64,000 nucleotides of DNA from Welwitschia mirabilis. Taxonomy: Eukaryota > Gnetophyta > Gnetopsida > Welwitschiales. The stretch's first letter is position 1. The number at the start of each line of letters is the position of its first letter. The stretch is from NCBI GenBank assembly GCA_051453625.1, contig JBOZIK010000001.1:150599690-150663689 (forward strand). Direction: 5' to 3'. This document shows positions 46,196 through 57,790 of the stretch, piece after piece. The position numbers were made by a program, and so were the translations under genes. Below the pieces are notes generated by a model. That model was not told the origin of the DNA. It saw only the letters and a program-made list of their open reading frames with translations, and did not search any database.

Positions 46196-47394
46196 TGAAA
46201 AAGTTACATACAAACATTGTGACACAAGATTGCCTCTTTTTTACATTTGTTTTGCAAAGAATTTGCCAATTAATGGGCTATCCAGGCTTGCATAACACTT
46301 TAACTAACTAAGCATGAACTATAAAGTGTGGTACTTTAGACAAAGACATGACATGATAGAATGCACAAATTTTATTTAACATGTGTCATTTAGTATTTTT
46401 TTAATTCTTTTTACATGTAACCCAATGCCAATGGTATAAGTTTTTTAATTTTATTTTCATTGATTATTTTTTATTTAATTTAATAAAACTTAATGCTACC
46501 TGTTCCCCTCTTTTTAACTAAAATCCCATAGAAATATTAGTTATGGTTTGAGGATTTTGTGTTACTTTGAAATGCCTATAAGGTTTCTTTGTTCTAACGA
46601 TGAGTTAGGGAATGTTAAACTTGCAACTTCAATTAACTACACCTCTCTTTATAAGTACCTCACTCAGTTCTTGCTTAAGGATTACCTCCCATAGATCTGA
46701 CTTTCCTGTTTAATTAGTAGATGTTATTTATCTTGTTTTTAAATTTGACTTTGATATATAAATGTTATTTATGTTATATGTAAACTTAACTTTGTTTGGT
46801 TTATTACCTTCCTATATAAGGCTAAGCAAATATATAGAGTTCAAATTAACAACTTTAAATGGAGAATGATTGTCTCCCACTTAGAAGAATCCTGATTGGC
46901 CTCTTGAAAAGTTAGAATTGTCATTTCTGACTTTCTTAAAGATGTTACAAGTCCCCGCAAAGTAAAACTTTAAAGGCCAATTGATGGCATATATTCTCTG
47001 GCACGAAGAGACGTAGCGTGCTTCACTACCCACGGTTCGCGGTACCTCGTTCCTCCTCTGCGCGTGATAGCTCATCAATTTCTTTAATCAGGATTACGAG
47101 AAAAATATAGCTCAAACTAATCACGTCTGCGCTGCTTTCCATCTCGCTATATTTGACGAGCACACTGCAATTCTGAAGCACTCTTGCCCGCTTAGGGACT
47201 CCTTTCTTGAAATCAAAGCATACAAAGAGCGGCCTCTCTGCGAATGTCGGTCTAAGCAGACAAGAGGTGGCCTACCCGTGTCCACAAACCATGAAAATTC
47301 CAAGTCCACGTTCGCGTAGAGAACCCTCATCCCATGTGCTCACTTTGTAAAATCTTAAACAGACCACACTCCGCCATCGGCGACCGTGGCGGGC
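46196..47394 (+). promoter_or_regulatory. Upstream region of kinase 1, duplicated at kinase 2
   Basis: Collinear with 52726-53764: both start with an AAAAAGTTA...CTCTTTTTTACATTTGTTTT stretch, continue through the TGATTATTTTTTATTTAATT area and the ACCTTCCTAT...AAGCAAA segment, and end at the start codons. A TATATAAGG at 46813-46821 is the only TATA-like site; kinase 2 has TATTTAG there. Function as promoter is inferred from position. An ATG at 47334 opens an upstream frame that overlaps the kinase 1 start out of frame. Confidence 0.6.
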
Positions 47395-48450
47395 ATGAAC
47401 AGCGCTTATTTTCTCATTTCCGTCGCCATCGCGGTGCTCTTAACTGCCGCCGACGGAGCAAAATGCCCAATGGACCTCTCCTACGTACAGTCCATGAACT
47501 GGGAGAAGTCGTCCTGCGAGAAAAACTCTTCCGCCTGTTGCCAGGTACTTCTCAGCCTCTTCGGCGTGGGTCTCGCACAGTACCTGCGAGACACATCGAT
47601 GTTCGAGCTCCCCTCTAAGGCCGCGGCTTCCGCCTGCATCCGCAAGTTCTCTTACCAGATCTCCCTCTCCTCCCGCGCCATTCCACCGGGAAAGGCCCAA
47701 CAGTGCTTCAGTGACGTCAGCGGCTTCGTCTCCAGTCCTACCCTCTGCGCCGGCATACAGACGAGGCGAGACTGGGAGACTAAGATCGGAAAAAATACCA
47801 GCATAGATAGAGCCTGCCGCGGCGACCTCTCAGATCTCATGGCCTGCAAAGCCTGCAGGGAGAGCGGCGACGAGCTTCAACGCAAGCTCATGGATCTTTA
47901 CGCCGGCAAGAAACCGAACCTCCAGGTCAGCGTCCGCTGTTACTACTTCGTCGTACTATATGGCGCCGGTGTCGCCAACATTCTGGGTCCTAAGGAACGC
48001 GCTACCGCTACCTGCGTCCTCAAACTGCCTTTCGCTTCTGAGATTCATCATCGCGCAACTGCCATTTTATATGGGTCCCTCAGCGGCACTTTCGCGCTTC
48101 TGGCAGTGGCCCTCGGAGTCTACGTTGGCTTGAGATACCAGCGCTTGAGTGCCCGGAAACGGAAAGCGGCGCAGCCTGAAGCGAACCTAAAATCCATGAT
48201 GAAGCGCAACACCGGCGCCCTCCGCTTCACTCAGGCTGACCTCAAGGCTTCCACCGACAACTTCCACAAGCAGCGCGTTATTGGCGCCGGTGGCTTCGGC
48301 ACCGTTTTCCGCGGCACTCTCCCCGACGGCCGGGAGATCGCCGTGAAGGAGATCCGGGAAGCGGCCACCGAGGGGTTCGCCGAGTCGGAATTCCTTAACG
48401 AGGTGGAGGTGATCAACAGCATCCGGCATCGTAATCTCGTCGTCCTCCGC
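47395..48450 (+). CDS. SPARK-domain receptor-like kinase 1, incomplete at gap
   Basis: A membrane receptor-like Ser/Thr kinase of the At1g11050-type SPARK family. ATG at 47395 opens a signal peptide (MNSAYFLISVAIAVLLTAAD, residues 1-20). A Cys-rich SPARK ectodomain follows (about residues 22-215: AKCPMDLS, SSCEKNS, SACCQ, MACKACRES, VRCYYF). Then comes a transmembrane helix (about 223-245, LYGSLSGTFALLAVALGVYV), a basic stop-transfer RKRK, and the kinase N-lobe: glycine loop IGAGGFGTVFRG and the ATP-binding Lys in IAVKEI. The frame enters a 100-N gap at the alphaC/beta4 region (RHRNLVVLR). The remaining kinase is not found beyond it, where LINE-like AT-rich sequence begins. No introns. Either a truncated pseudogene or a misjoined assembly. 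Confidence 0.85.
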
Positions 48451-48550
48451 NNNNNNNNNNNNNNNNNNNNNNNNNNNNNNNNNNNNNNNNNNNNNNNNNN
48501 NNNNNNNNNNNNNNNNNNNNNNNNNNNNNNNNNNNNNNNNNNNNNNNNNN
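48451..48550. other. Assembly gap (100 N) at truncated kinase 1
   Basis: Flanks are unrelated: GC-rich kinase coding sequence on the left, AT-rich LINE-like sequence on the right. Gap length is a placeholder value, so missing sequence could be any size. Confidence 1.
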
Positions 48551-48559
48551 ATATAATCT

Positions 48560-51200
48560 TCATGTTTACTCTTCTCTGGGCATGCTATTCCATCTTTTAC
48601 TTTTGATTTTGAGATGATGTAAAGTTAATAGAACTCTGCTAATAAGGTTGTGCATCTTCATTGGGATTTTTGCTATGAGATAGTGAACTAGTGAATCAAG
48701 TTAATTATGGCAGATATGCTCAAAATAAAACTTTTTCTTGCCTTGTACATTTGTCTATAAGTTTATTAGAACATATTTCTTGATGAAATTATGAATATTG
48801 GTGGAATTAGTTAGGAAATTATTCCAAGAAACATCCCTTTTTTTAGCCATTAAATTTCTTAGAAATACCATATTTTCTCTTTTGTAGCTTCAAGAACTAC
48901 TCTTGAAAATTTTAGTTTCTCTACTTTCATTAGCTTTAAAGTGTAAGTATAAAACTAACAAATGAACTCAGCTTCAATAAACAAAAGATCATATTCTAAT
49001 AGCATCATAGGATAGGAGATTTGAGCCTTTATCTTGAGTTCATATAATAACAATAATTTTTGCACTCTCTCAATATCATTTTAATTTATTTCACTTATAA
49101 TTAGCCCTCAAACTAGGAATTCATACAAAATAGTGGAATACATGATGAATTGATAAACTTATTTAGAAACTTATCAAGACCAAATCCCTAGTGAGACAAC
49201 TTTATTTTCAATAGCATAAAAAGATTTAATTCTACCTGCTATTGTCTCTTTAATGCATTTATTCCATCTATAATTATTAGAATAGTAAAAATCCAAGTAT
49301 TGAAAAGATTTTAGTCTTTTAAATTTCTCCCCATTAAATTTAAAAAACAATTAGTATTTTTAGTACTCCACATCATAAATTTAGTTTTTTTGTATTTATT
49401 GTCAAACTAGAGGATTGGAAAAAATTTTCCAATTTTAAAGCATCTTTTTCATACCTATTTCTGAAGTTGGCATCAAATCTAAATCATGTACATGAATGAG
49501 TAATTAGACTGCTAATGATGCTATCTTAACATAATAGTAATTATGTTTTTTGTAGAGTCAATATTATAAATAATCAATGAAGAGATTAAAGAGTTTAGAG
49601 AGAGAGGGCATCCCTGTTTTACTCCTACCATAGAGAAAAATTCAAAACATCAGTTTTGATCAAAGTCTTTTATTCTAATTGTAACCTATTCATATAATCT
49701 TTGAATAGTAGTAAGAAGATTAGGAGGAATTCTAGTATGATTGAGTGGCATCCATAATTTTGTATGAAATTGTTTTTTCTAAGCTTTAGAAAAATCAATA
49801 GAATAAATAAATTTTTTTGTTTGACTTTTTAACAAAATCTATGCAATGACCTAGTGTAAACAAATGATCAATAGTGAAATGATTTTAGCAAAAACCTATT
49901 TAAGAAATTATTTTGATATTATTTTCTTTTGTCCAATTCCTAATCTTTTGCTCAAGAAGTATGCCAAAACTCTTACAAAAATATTACTTACCATTATCAT
50001 TATATAATTGTTTAAATCATTTATATCTTCTTTATTAAATAGTAAAACTATCTTGCTTGTTGTCTAATCCTGTTTCAATATATTTGCCATTACAAAATTT
50101 TAATTTCTTTAAATATCTTTATGAATTAAATCTTTAGTCTTCTTAATATCTCATCATATAAACTAGTTAAATCCATGACCTTTTCATTAGCTAATCTATT
50201 AATGTCAGTCAAAACATCTTCAAAAGTAAATTGTAAAGGATTTCAGTAATTAACAATAAAGATTTTCTTACTTGTGTCTAAAAAAGGGTTTGTAAAAATT
50301 ACATATTGTAGAAAAAGAGAGATTTGTAGTCAGGGATTCTTGGCACTACAAAGAATTCCAAATTTCATGGGATTTTTTTTTAATCATGCAAATGAAATGC
50401 TCTTGTTCATCTTTAATAAACTGTTTTTTTTTTTTTCTTCTCATAAGGCTTTTGTATCTTTTTATTATTTCTTTCCTTTAATCTCTGTCCGCTATTTTAA
50501 TATTTCTTCTTGCATTTATGCATTCATCATCAAACTAGGAATTTTGAGTGCACTGAATTTTTCCTTTGGAAGTTTTGGTAGCTGCATTCAATACTATTTC
50601 TTTAAAATTTTTAGTTTTTCTTTGAGATTCCCACAGACTTTGTACAACCAATTTAAATGCTTATTTTGCCTTTGAATCTATTCTTCTCTGATGGTTTTTC
50701 TTCTTTTACTTTTTATTCTTATGTAAATTTATAGTAATTTCTATTACAAATATTCACCAAATCATTACCTACTCCAAAATCCTTCATAAATTGTATGTCG
50801 TTAACAGAAGAAAGAAGAAAATCAATACATGAATTTCCTTGGATCCTATAAATGTGAAATTTGTAGATCGAGGGAATCTGTCTAAGCCATTACAAGTCAA
50901 CAGATCCATCACCTTTGTACTTTTATCAATATGACCTTAGTATAAAGTACTGATTACAAATTTCTTTCAAATTTTTCATCACATTTTTAAATATGCTTAA
51001 CTAATTGTTTTTCTTTTTGGATTAATTAATATAATATAGATAATATTATTATACTGAAGCATTAATTTTCAACTTAGAAATGACCTTTTTATGTTGAACT
51101 TGATTATTACCAAAGATTGTGTTTAGAAGATATAGTTCTACATTTTTTTATATATCTAGTTTTTAAAATAGATATAAGCCTTTTTAATCTTCTTTTAATT
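48560..51200 (-). pseudogene. Decayed LINE (non-LTR retrotransposon) with reverse transcriptase
   Basis: On the minus strand, in order: a post-endonuclease segment (WFDDEC-like, near 50540); an FNKEDINDLNNYIIMMVSNI-like segment near 50020 (usual F-K-K-G-D-x-N-D-x-x-N-Y-R); GFCxNHFTIDHLFTLGHCID and FVKKSNKKIYLxFxxF (49890-49790); KQGCPLSLN near 49600; and the catalytic box near 49490 read as LLIHVHDLDL, where Y-A-D-D has become H-V-H-D. Further on is a FKYLG-like and C-terminal tail down to 48600. The G-F-R-P-x-x-S-T-I-D-H-x-F-T-L pattern is typical of plant and algal LINEs. Boundaries are approximate; no target duplication found. Confidence 0.75.
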
Positions 51201-51239
51201 ATTTATGTCATTATTCTTAATACTTTTTAAATTTTACTT

Positions 51240-52420
51240 TCACATCAAATAATATAGGAATAGATGTAATGATGGGCCTAAAGAATGGTATGATAAATTC
51301 ATAATATAAAATATAAAATTTTATGTAAAGCTAGTCCAAGTACACAGTATCCAAATCCAACCAGCCCTTATCAATCAAGCAGTGAAAGGAACCTAAGAGA
51401 TTAACACCTATAAATGAACTAGGTGAACTATGTACTTATTGTAACTTTATATCTTAACCAAGACAAATCCCAAGGCTTTACATTATCCAAATTCATTTCT
51501 TGTATGTTAAGGATATTATTTTATTTACTTTCGCTTTTAAACTACAAAGATTTAGTTTAAGGGAATATCTCTAAGTCATGTGCTTTGACATAGATTGTGA
51601 AAATATTTAAGTCTTTGGTCGCTAACATAAAATGAATGATTATCCTTAAGTCTTATAATCTCAATAGTACCATAAGAAAATACACATAAGGCTCAAAATG
51701 GAGTGGCCCTTCTAAATACAAGTTTTTTAAAAGTTTATCGAGTATTGAGTTATAAAGGAAGACCAACTTATCACATTCAATTCTTTTTCTAGAGGTACAT
51801 TAATCATGGAAGGATTTTATTATTTCTTTAATAATTTTTATGTTTTCCTAGGTTTTGTTTTAGATTTCTTCTAATTAACTTAGACTCAATCTTTTACATT
51901 TTATGACTTATTTCAAATTGAAGTCACGGGATTTATTACCTAATATGCTTTACATTATAATGTACTTGGTAGGTAATAGGATTTTCTAAAGACTCATGTA
52001 ATTTCTAAAGAGATTTCATAAGTAATTGTATATGCTCAAATGATATAACTAAGTTGCAGTGATCAATATTTGTTACTTTAATGGATAGCTTTCTGAAGGG
52101 TAATATTAATTGCTCTATTAAATATTTTAACTAAGTTATTTCTTTAAAGGTTGTAAAATGTAGGCAATCTATGAATTATGTTACATTTTTCTAATACTTT
52201 TTCTAAGATTACATTGCAAAGATAGACAACTCCATCACTAATAAGGCCCTTAAGAGTATTAAATGGTCATTAGATATTCTTACAAAGAAACTTAATAACC
52301 ATATCAGCATCATCATCTCTATGAGAGCAAGCTTCTATGCCAGCAGTAACATAATCAACATAGATTTGAATATATTGAGAATTGAAAAAAGGTGGATAAG
52401 CTCCCTTGAAAATTACTCCT
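51240..52420 (-). pseudogene. Gypsy integrase core fragment (Athila/Tat-like), separate element
   Basis: The minus strand from about 52400 reads YIQIYVDYVTAGIEACSHRD, DDADMVIKFLCKNI, LKGLISDGVVYLCNVILEKV, LEKCNIIHR: the integrase core with V-D-Y-V-x-K-W (Lys-Trp lost) and the second catalytic Asp in L-I-S-D-G. Further down are L-Q-K-x-I-H and W-A-Y-like traces to about 51950. It is not collinear with the G1-G4 family at nucleotide level, so I treat it as another element. Confidence 0.65.
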
Positions 52421-52426
52421 TGTAAA

Positions 52427-52443
52427 TCAAAAAAAAAAAAAAA
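52427..52443. repeat. Homopolymer A run
   Basis: A run of about 14-16 A interrupts the sequence right at the edge of the integrase fragment. It may mark the 3' end of a retroposed sequence on the plus strand, but no source sequence was recognised upstream. Confidence 0.5.
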
Positions 52444-53628
52444 GTTTTTAGAATTGAATTAAGAAGGATTATATCAAATATGAGATGCATAAATAACAAA
52501 ATAAGTAAAACAGAGAACCATGTTAACAAGAATCAATTATAAGAAAAACAATAAAAGATAGAAATCATGATTAAAGATCAACACCTCGTATATCTTAATA
52601 TTTTCATTTACAATAATAACCGTTTTTGCTGATCCAAGTCCCCAAATGGCATAATGAGATAAAACTGATTGTCCCCAAATGACATAATCACATAAAACTA
52701 ACTTTTAAATAACAAACTGAAAAAGTTATCTACAAACATCCCAACAAAAGATTGTCTCTTTTTTACATTTGTTTTCCAAAGCACTAGCTCATTAATGGCT
52801 CATGTATGTTTCAAACATGTGACCTTCATAGTATTTGGGTAACATTTAACCAACTAAGTATAAAGGTAAAATTTGGCTGTTTAGAACAAGATGCAATGTG
52901 ACGTGTATTTTCCTTTTGATGCTTACAAAGATGCACAAATTTTATCTAACATGTGTCGTATTGTATTTTTTTTTCCAGGCATCCTAAGGTTAATGGTATA
53001 AGTTTTTTTAATTTTCTATTTATTAATTTAATTAACTAAGTGATAAATTTTTTTAAACTAAAGTTACATGTGGGAAATTTCTACTATGGTTTAAGTTTTG
53101 GGTATCACTTTAAACGAAATGCCTCTAAAGATTGGTTATTCTTATGATGAGTTTGGGGATGTTGAACTTGCAATTTTTAGTAGCTCCTTCCCTTAGTTCT
53201 TCTTTTAGAAATATGTGCGTTAGTTCTTCCTTTCCTTTCTGATTTGCAAATATAATCTATGTTTTATATCTATTTGACTTTGATCTCCTCATATTATCTA
53301 TATTAAGTGTAAATTTGGTTTTGTTGGGACTAACACCTTCCTATTTAGTGCCAAGCAAAGATTTAAAAGTTTAAACTCACAACTTTCAATGAAAGTCTCT
53401 CACAATTCTAGCACCACCCATTAGCTTCCAATGAGTTAAGGATTGTTAATTCTTTCTTAAAAGATGTTAAACTCCCTAGAAAGAAAATGGTGCTTCGTCG
53501 TGGGGCGCAGTTCGTGTTGCCTCGTGCTTCGTCGTGAGGCGCAGTCCGCGTTCCCTCCTGCGTATCGACCTGATCATGTCTCCGCTGCGTCCCATCTACA
53601 AAAACGGCGACTCTGAAGCAAACAAGAA
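52444..53628 (+). promoter_or_regulatory. Upstream region of kinase 2 (duplicate of kinase 1 upstream)
   Basis: From about 52726 it aligns with 46196-47330. The first 280 bp are AT-rich and unrecognised. Near 53505-53555 two close copies of a GTGCTTCGTCGTG(G/A)GGCGCAGT unit lie 40 bp apart; kinase 1 has no such duplication. No good TATA box. Confidence 0.55.
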
Positions 53629-55602
53629 ATGGCCTTCTTGTGTACAAAGGCCAGGAAATTACCAAATCCACATTTGCCAGACGACCTTCATCACATGTGC
53701 TCATTTTATAAAGCTTCGGATTTAAACAGACGCCACTCTCTCAAACTGGCGACCGGCGGAGGGCATGATCAGCGCTTATTGCTCATTTCCGTCGTCATCG
53801 CGGTGCTCTTGACTGCCGTCCGCGGAGCAAAATGCCCAATGGACCTTTCGTATCTACAATCCATGAACTGGAACAAATCGTCCTGCGAGAAAAACAGCAA
53901 CTGTTGCCAGACAATTGCTACGCTTTTCGGCGTGGGTCTCGCGCAGCGCCTGCGAGACACATCAATGTTCGAGCTCCCCTCCAAGGCCGTGGCTTCAGCC
54001 TGCGTCCGCGACTTTTCTCACCAAGTCTCCCTTGCCTCCCCTGCCATTCCGCTGGAAAAGCCCTTAAAGTGCTTTGGTGACGGCAGCGGCTTCGTCTCCA
54101 GTCCCGCACGCTGCGCCGGAATACAGACGCGGCGAGACTGGGAGACGAAGATCGGGAAAAATGTCAGCATAGACACAGCCTGCCGCGGCGACCTCTCAGA
54201 TCTCATGTCCTGCAACGCTTGCAAGGAGAGCGCCGACGAGGTTCAGCGCAAGCTCATGGATCTTAACGCCGGCGAGAAACCGGACGTAGAGACCAGCGTC
54301 CGTTGTTACTCCCTTGTCCTTTTTTATGCCGCTGGTGTCGCCAATATTCTGGGTCCTACGGAACGCGGAACCGCTACCTGCGTCCTCAAAGTGCCTTTCG
54401 CGTCTTCGATTCATCATCGCGCAACTGTCATTTTATATGGGTCCCTCAGCGGGACTTTGGCGCTTCTGGCAGTGGCCCTTGGGGTATACATCAGCGTGAA
54501 ATACCGGCGCTTGAGTGCTCGGAAACGGAAAGCGGCGCAGGCTCACGAAGCGAACCGAAAGTACCTGATGAAGCGCAATACCGGCGCCATCCACTTCACT
54601 CTGGCAGAGCTCAACGCTTCCACCGGCAACTTCCATAAGGACCGCGTTATTGGCGCCGGCGGCTTCGGCACTGTTTTTCGCGGCACTCTCGCCGACGGCC
54701 GCGAGATTGCGGTGAAGGAGATCCAGAAAGAGGCCGGCGAGGGTTGCGCAGAGTCGGAATTCCTTAACGAAGTGGAGGTGATCAACAGCATCCGGCACCG
54801 TAATCTCGTCGTCCTCCGCGGCTGGTGCGCCGACCCGGACTCCCCGCGGCGCTTTCTCGTATACGACTACATGCCGAACGGCAGCCTTGAAGAGCACGTC
54901 TTCGGCCCTCGGCCGCCGCTGCCGTGGGACGCTCGCCAGAATATTCTGGTAGGCGTGGCGCGTGGACTGTGCTACCTGCATGACGGCATCGAGCCAGCGA
55001 TTTTCCACCGCGATATCAAGCCGACAAACATTTTGCTCGACAAGGACATGAATCCCTGCATTGCGGACTTTGGACTTGCGCGCATGACCAAAGCCGGCGA
55101 GTCGCATCTCACCACGCGGGTCGCCGGCACTCACGGCTACCTCGCGCCGGAATATGCCCTTTACGGGCAGCTGACAGACCGCAGCGACGTGTACAGCTTC
55201 GGGGTTCTGGTTTTGGAGGTGATAAGCGGCCGGCGGGCCCTGGATTCGGCGGTGAAGGATTCGTCGGATTATCTGATAGCCGACTGGGCATGGAAGCTTT
55301 TGAAGGAAGGAGGAAAGTGGGGTGAAATAATAGACGAGAAGCTCCGCGAGGAGTCCAGGGGAGACGAAGGAAAGGAGAAAAAGATGGAAAGATGTGTTAA
55401 AGTGGGACTCGTGTGCTCGCACGTGATGGTCGCCTTCAGGCCGCGGATGAGCGAAGCGCTGAAGATGCTGCTCGGCGAGTCAGAGATACCAGAGATTCCG
55501 GACCGGCCTATGCCCTTCTGTTCGTCCTCCGTTTCCTCGGAACGTTCGCAATCGCAGCAGTCCAACTCCCTTCTCTTAACTTCTCAGAGCCGGGTCGTTT
55601 AG
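53629..55602 (+). CDS. SPARK-domain receptor-like kinase 2, intact frame, shifted start
   Basis: Single-exon plasma-membrane receptor-like Ser/Thr kinase of the At1g11050-type SPARK family. Numbered from 53629: N-terminal extension 1-48, hydrophobic LLLISVVIAVLLTAV (50-64), SPARK ectodomain about 67-262 with paired Cys (AKCPMD, SSCEKNS, NCCQ, MSCNACKES), transmembrane helix about 265-288, kinase about 336-620. Catalytic parts are all present: GAGGFGTVFRG, IAVKEI (Lys), FHRDIKPTNILLD (RD kinase, about 459-471), ADFGLARM (about 479), GTHGYLAPEYA. Ser-rich tail SSSVSSERSQSQQSNS. The ATG equivalent to that of kinase 1 (53765) is out of frame through a one-base deletion, so translation must begin at 53695 or 53629. 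A ligand is unknown. Presumably expressed; a sequencing indel is the main alternative. Confidence 0.85.
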   Translation: MAFLCTKARKLPNPHLPDDLHHMCSFYKASDLNRRHSLKLATGGGHDQRLLLISVVIAVLLTAVRGAKCPMDLSYLQSMNWNKSSCEKNSNCCQTIATLFGVGLAQRLRDTSMFELPSKAVASACVRDFSHQVSLASPAIPLEKPLKCFGDGSGFVSSPARCAGIQTRRDWETKIGKNVSIDTACRGDLSDLMSCNACKESADEVQRKLMDLNAGEKPDVETSVRCYSLVLFYAAGVANILGPTERGTATCVLKVPFASSIHHRATVILYGSLSGTLALLAVALGVYISVKYRRLSARKRKAAQAHEANRKYLMKRNTGAIHFTLAELNASTGNFHKDRVIGAGGFGTVFRGTLADGREIAVKEIQKEAGEGCAESEFLNEVEVINSIRHRNLVVLRGWCADPDSPRRFLVYDYMPNGSLEEHVFGPRPPLPWDARQNILVGVARGLCYLHDGIEPAIFHRDIKPTNILLDKDMNPCIADFGLARMTKAGESHLTTRVAGTHGYLAPEYALYGQLTDRSDVYSFGVLVLEVISGRRALDSAVKDSSDYLIADWAWKLLKEGGKWGEIIDEKLREESRGDEGKEKKMERCVKVGLVCSHVMVAFRPRMSEALKMLLGESEIPEIPDRPMPFCSSSVSSERSQSQQSNSLLLTSQSRVV

Positions 55603-56330
55603 TTCTGTTGTGCAATTACTATGCTGCTTTTCCAAAACATCCTTTGATTCTTCAAAGAGGAACAGTCATTGTCCATGTCGACATTGTTTCATTATCTACA
55701 AAAATGAAAAATTGTTTGGAACTCTAATTTAGTTTACTATTTATTTAAAAAATGGATTACACATTCTAATTTAGCTGCAGATTGCTGAAAAGAATGGACT
55801 ACATATTCTAATTTACGACACATTACCTAATTGTTGAGCACACTTTACATATTTAAAAAAAGAAATTTTATTTTGCAAAATTATTGCATATTATGAGAGG
55901 ATTAGGTTTTGGAGAGAGTTTAATAATGTCTTGGAAGACACATCCGAAAAGGAGAGTAGCATTCCTCCATCTTTGTCATTGTTAGTTTGATTCTCAAAAA
56001 ATTATTTTAAAAGAGTTTTTTAATAAGAGAGAATAAAGTTAACATATGTAAAAACCATACGTATTGAATTAATTCTAAAATAGTGTATGATACAAGTTTA
56101 AATATATTCTTATACAGTAAAAATAATAAAGATAAATAGAAAAGGACCAAATTGTTGCAACTAAACCCAAAAATGACATTTGGGTGGTTATGACCTTAAT
56201 TTGGTATGAAAGAGAATTTAGAAGTCATAATGAATCATATAAAACTAGCTAAGACATATCACAAGGAATGGCAAAAACTAATAAATCGCCTTTCTTCACT
56301 TTCCTCCATGGATTTCAATTCTATAGATGT
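55603..56330. other. 3' flank of kinase 2
   Basis: AT-rich, no ORF. Candidate polyadenylation signals AATAAA at 56031-56038 and TAATAAAG near 56125 are weak. The first 100 bp (55603-55730) keep some GC and could be 3' UTR. Confidence 0.4.
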
Positions 56331-56339
56331 GTGAGCCTA

Positions 56340-57130
56340 TTGTAGATGTACTCAAGTTTCTGTCTATTAAGTGCCTTGGTGAATATATCTAAGACCTAAT
56401 AATTAGTATCAAGGTGAACCAACTTGATTCTTTCCTCCTTTACCAAGTCTCAAATGATGTGGTGTTTGATTTTTTATATGCCTAATTTTGCCATCATGCA
56501 TAGGATTACCACACATTTCTACAACATTTGTGTTGTTGTAACATAAAGGGATTAGTCACTAAATTTTCATTTAAAGCTTTAGACGAAGTTGTTGTGAGAA
56601 AATAAGTTGTGATGATGACTTCACTATTACAACATATCTTGCTTTAGCATAGCCTAAGAAACATTGTTTCTCTTTAGTTCGAGTGATTAGATTAAATCAA
56701 TAAAGAAATAATTTTATGATCTTAACTTATAATAATCATGATATCTTGCCTAATCTGCATTAGTATAGCCATGTAAGATGTCTAGATCTATTTTGCGAAT
56801 AGACTAAACTGTAACACAATATGTCTTTTAAATACCTAAGGACATACTTTGTGACTTTAAGATGTGATTGTTAAAGATTTTGCATGAAGTGAGATACATA
56901 GCATACTAAATATTGTAAGTCATGTCAAGAATTGACTAAGAGCATTAAGCCTTCAACAATTAATCATTAGAGAGTGGGATCAATTAGAGTTAACTCATCA
57001 TTTTGCTAAGATGATATGTAGTAGTCGATAAAGCAAGATAAGGTTTATACTTAGTAAAACTTTTACAAAATAGAAGTAGAAATTTTCTTTATGGTATAAC
57101 AATTGGGGATTATTCTTAGGTAACATGGAA
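56340..57130 (-). pseudogene. Copia RT/RNase H remnant
   Basis: The minus strand at about 56465-56345 reads DLVKEERIKLVHLDTNY then DIFTKALNRQK, the C-terminal copia signature (A-D-I-F-T-K-x-L). Upstream (56790-56700) LDILHGYTNADQARYHDYY matches the G-Y-x-D-A-D-W-A-G box of copia RNase H, with the Asp changed to Asn and Trp to Gln. RT proper is not clear. The rest of the element is not seen, so this is an isolated fragment. Confidence 0.75.
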
Positions 57131-57790
57131 TCTAACAAATGGGCTCGAAGGATAAGATCTAACATATAAATTTAAATTCCATGTCAAGAATAAATCCTTT
57201 CATGTATGGGTTGATATTGGAAAAGAAAATTGAATAAATTACATATAAGCAAAGAATAATAATTTGTCACCTTCTTGATGCTTATAGATCTCATTTTGTA
57301 ATTGTAAATGTTTATGGTGAACTTCCTTGAGGTAATTGTTGCTTTAGTTAGGCCATGCTCATGGTGCTTACTTCTAAATGGGGCTTTCTAAAGTTGGGAG
57401 ACATGATATTGTTGTTCTAATGTGTTCCATTAATTATGTAGCTCAGCATATACGTGTTCCTACACATTATCATTGAGAAATGTTGATGTTATCTTCATTT
57501 GATATATTGTCCTCTCAAACTCAACTACTATTGATAATGGCATATTTATAATTTTAAGATGTGTAATGAGAGTGAAGCTTTTTAAGATTTCCCCCTAACT
57601 TATTGTAAATAACCATTAGTAATGAGTTTTATTTTGTACTTGTTAACCTCATTAAACTTGTGACATCTAAATACATTTAATGAATTATCATTGTTGATAA
57701 TAGAATCTTTAGCATAAAAAAATTTAACAAAGAAGTATGCATTCAGAAAGAATTAAAAATATTCAGTAATCTAATTAAGAAGCAATCCAT
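57131..57790. other. AT-rich sequence, nothing recognised
   Basis: No ORF or repeat identified. It could include the far end of the chromovirus LTR that starts at 58167. Confidence 0.45.

Noticed and set aside
46813-46821. TATATAAGG as core promoter of kinase 1
   Set aside because: It lies about 580 bp from the start codon and is not kept in kinase 2; kept only as a remark, not called as a promoter.
47334-47618. 94-codon frame overlapping the start of kinase 1
   Set aside because: Out-of-frame shadow of the SPARK coding region. Its ATG matters only as a possible upstream start, which is noted with the kinase genes.
50274-50675. 133-codon plus-strand frame rich in Phe/Ser
   Set aside because: The LINE coding signal is on the opposite strand over the same bases; this is its antisense shadow in AT-rich DNA.
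54433-55422. 329-codon minus-strand frame
   Set aside because: It is antisense to the kinase domain of kinase 2, a usual effect of GC-rich codon bias; no domain of its own.
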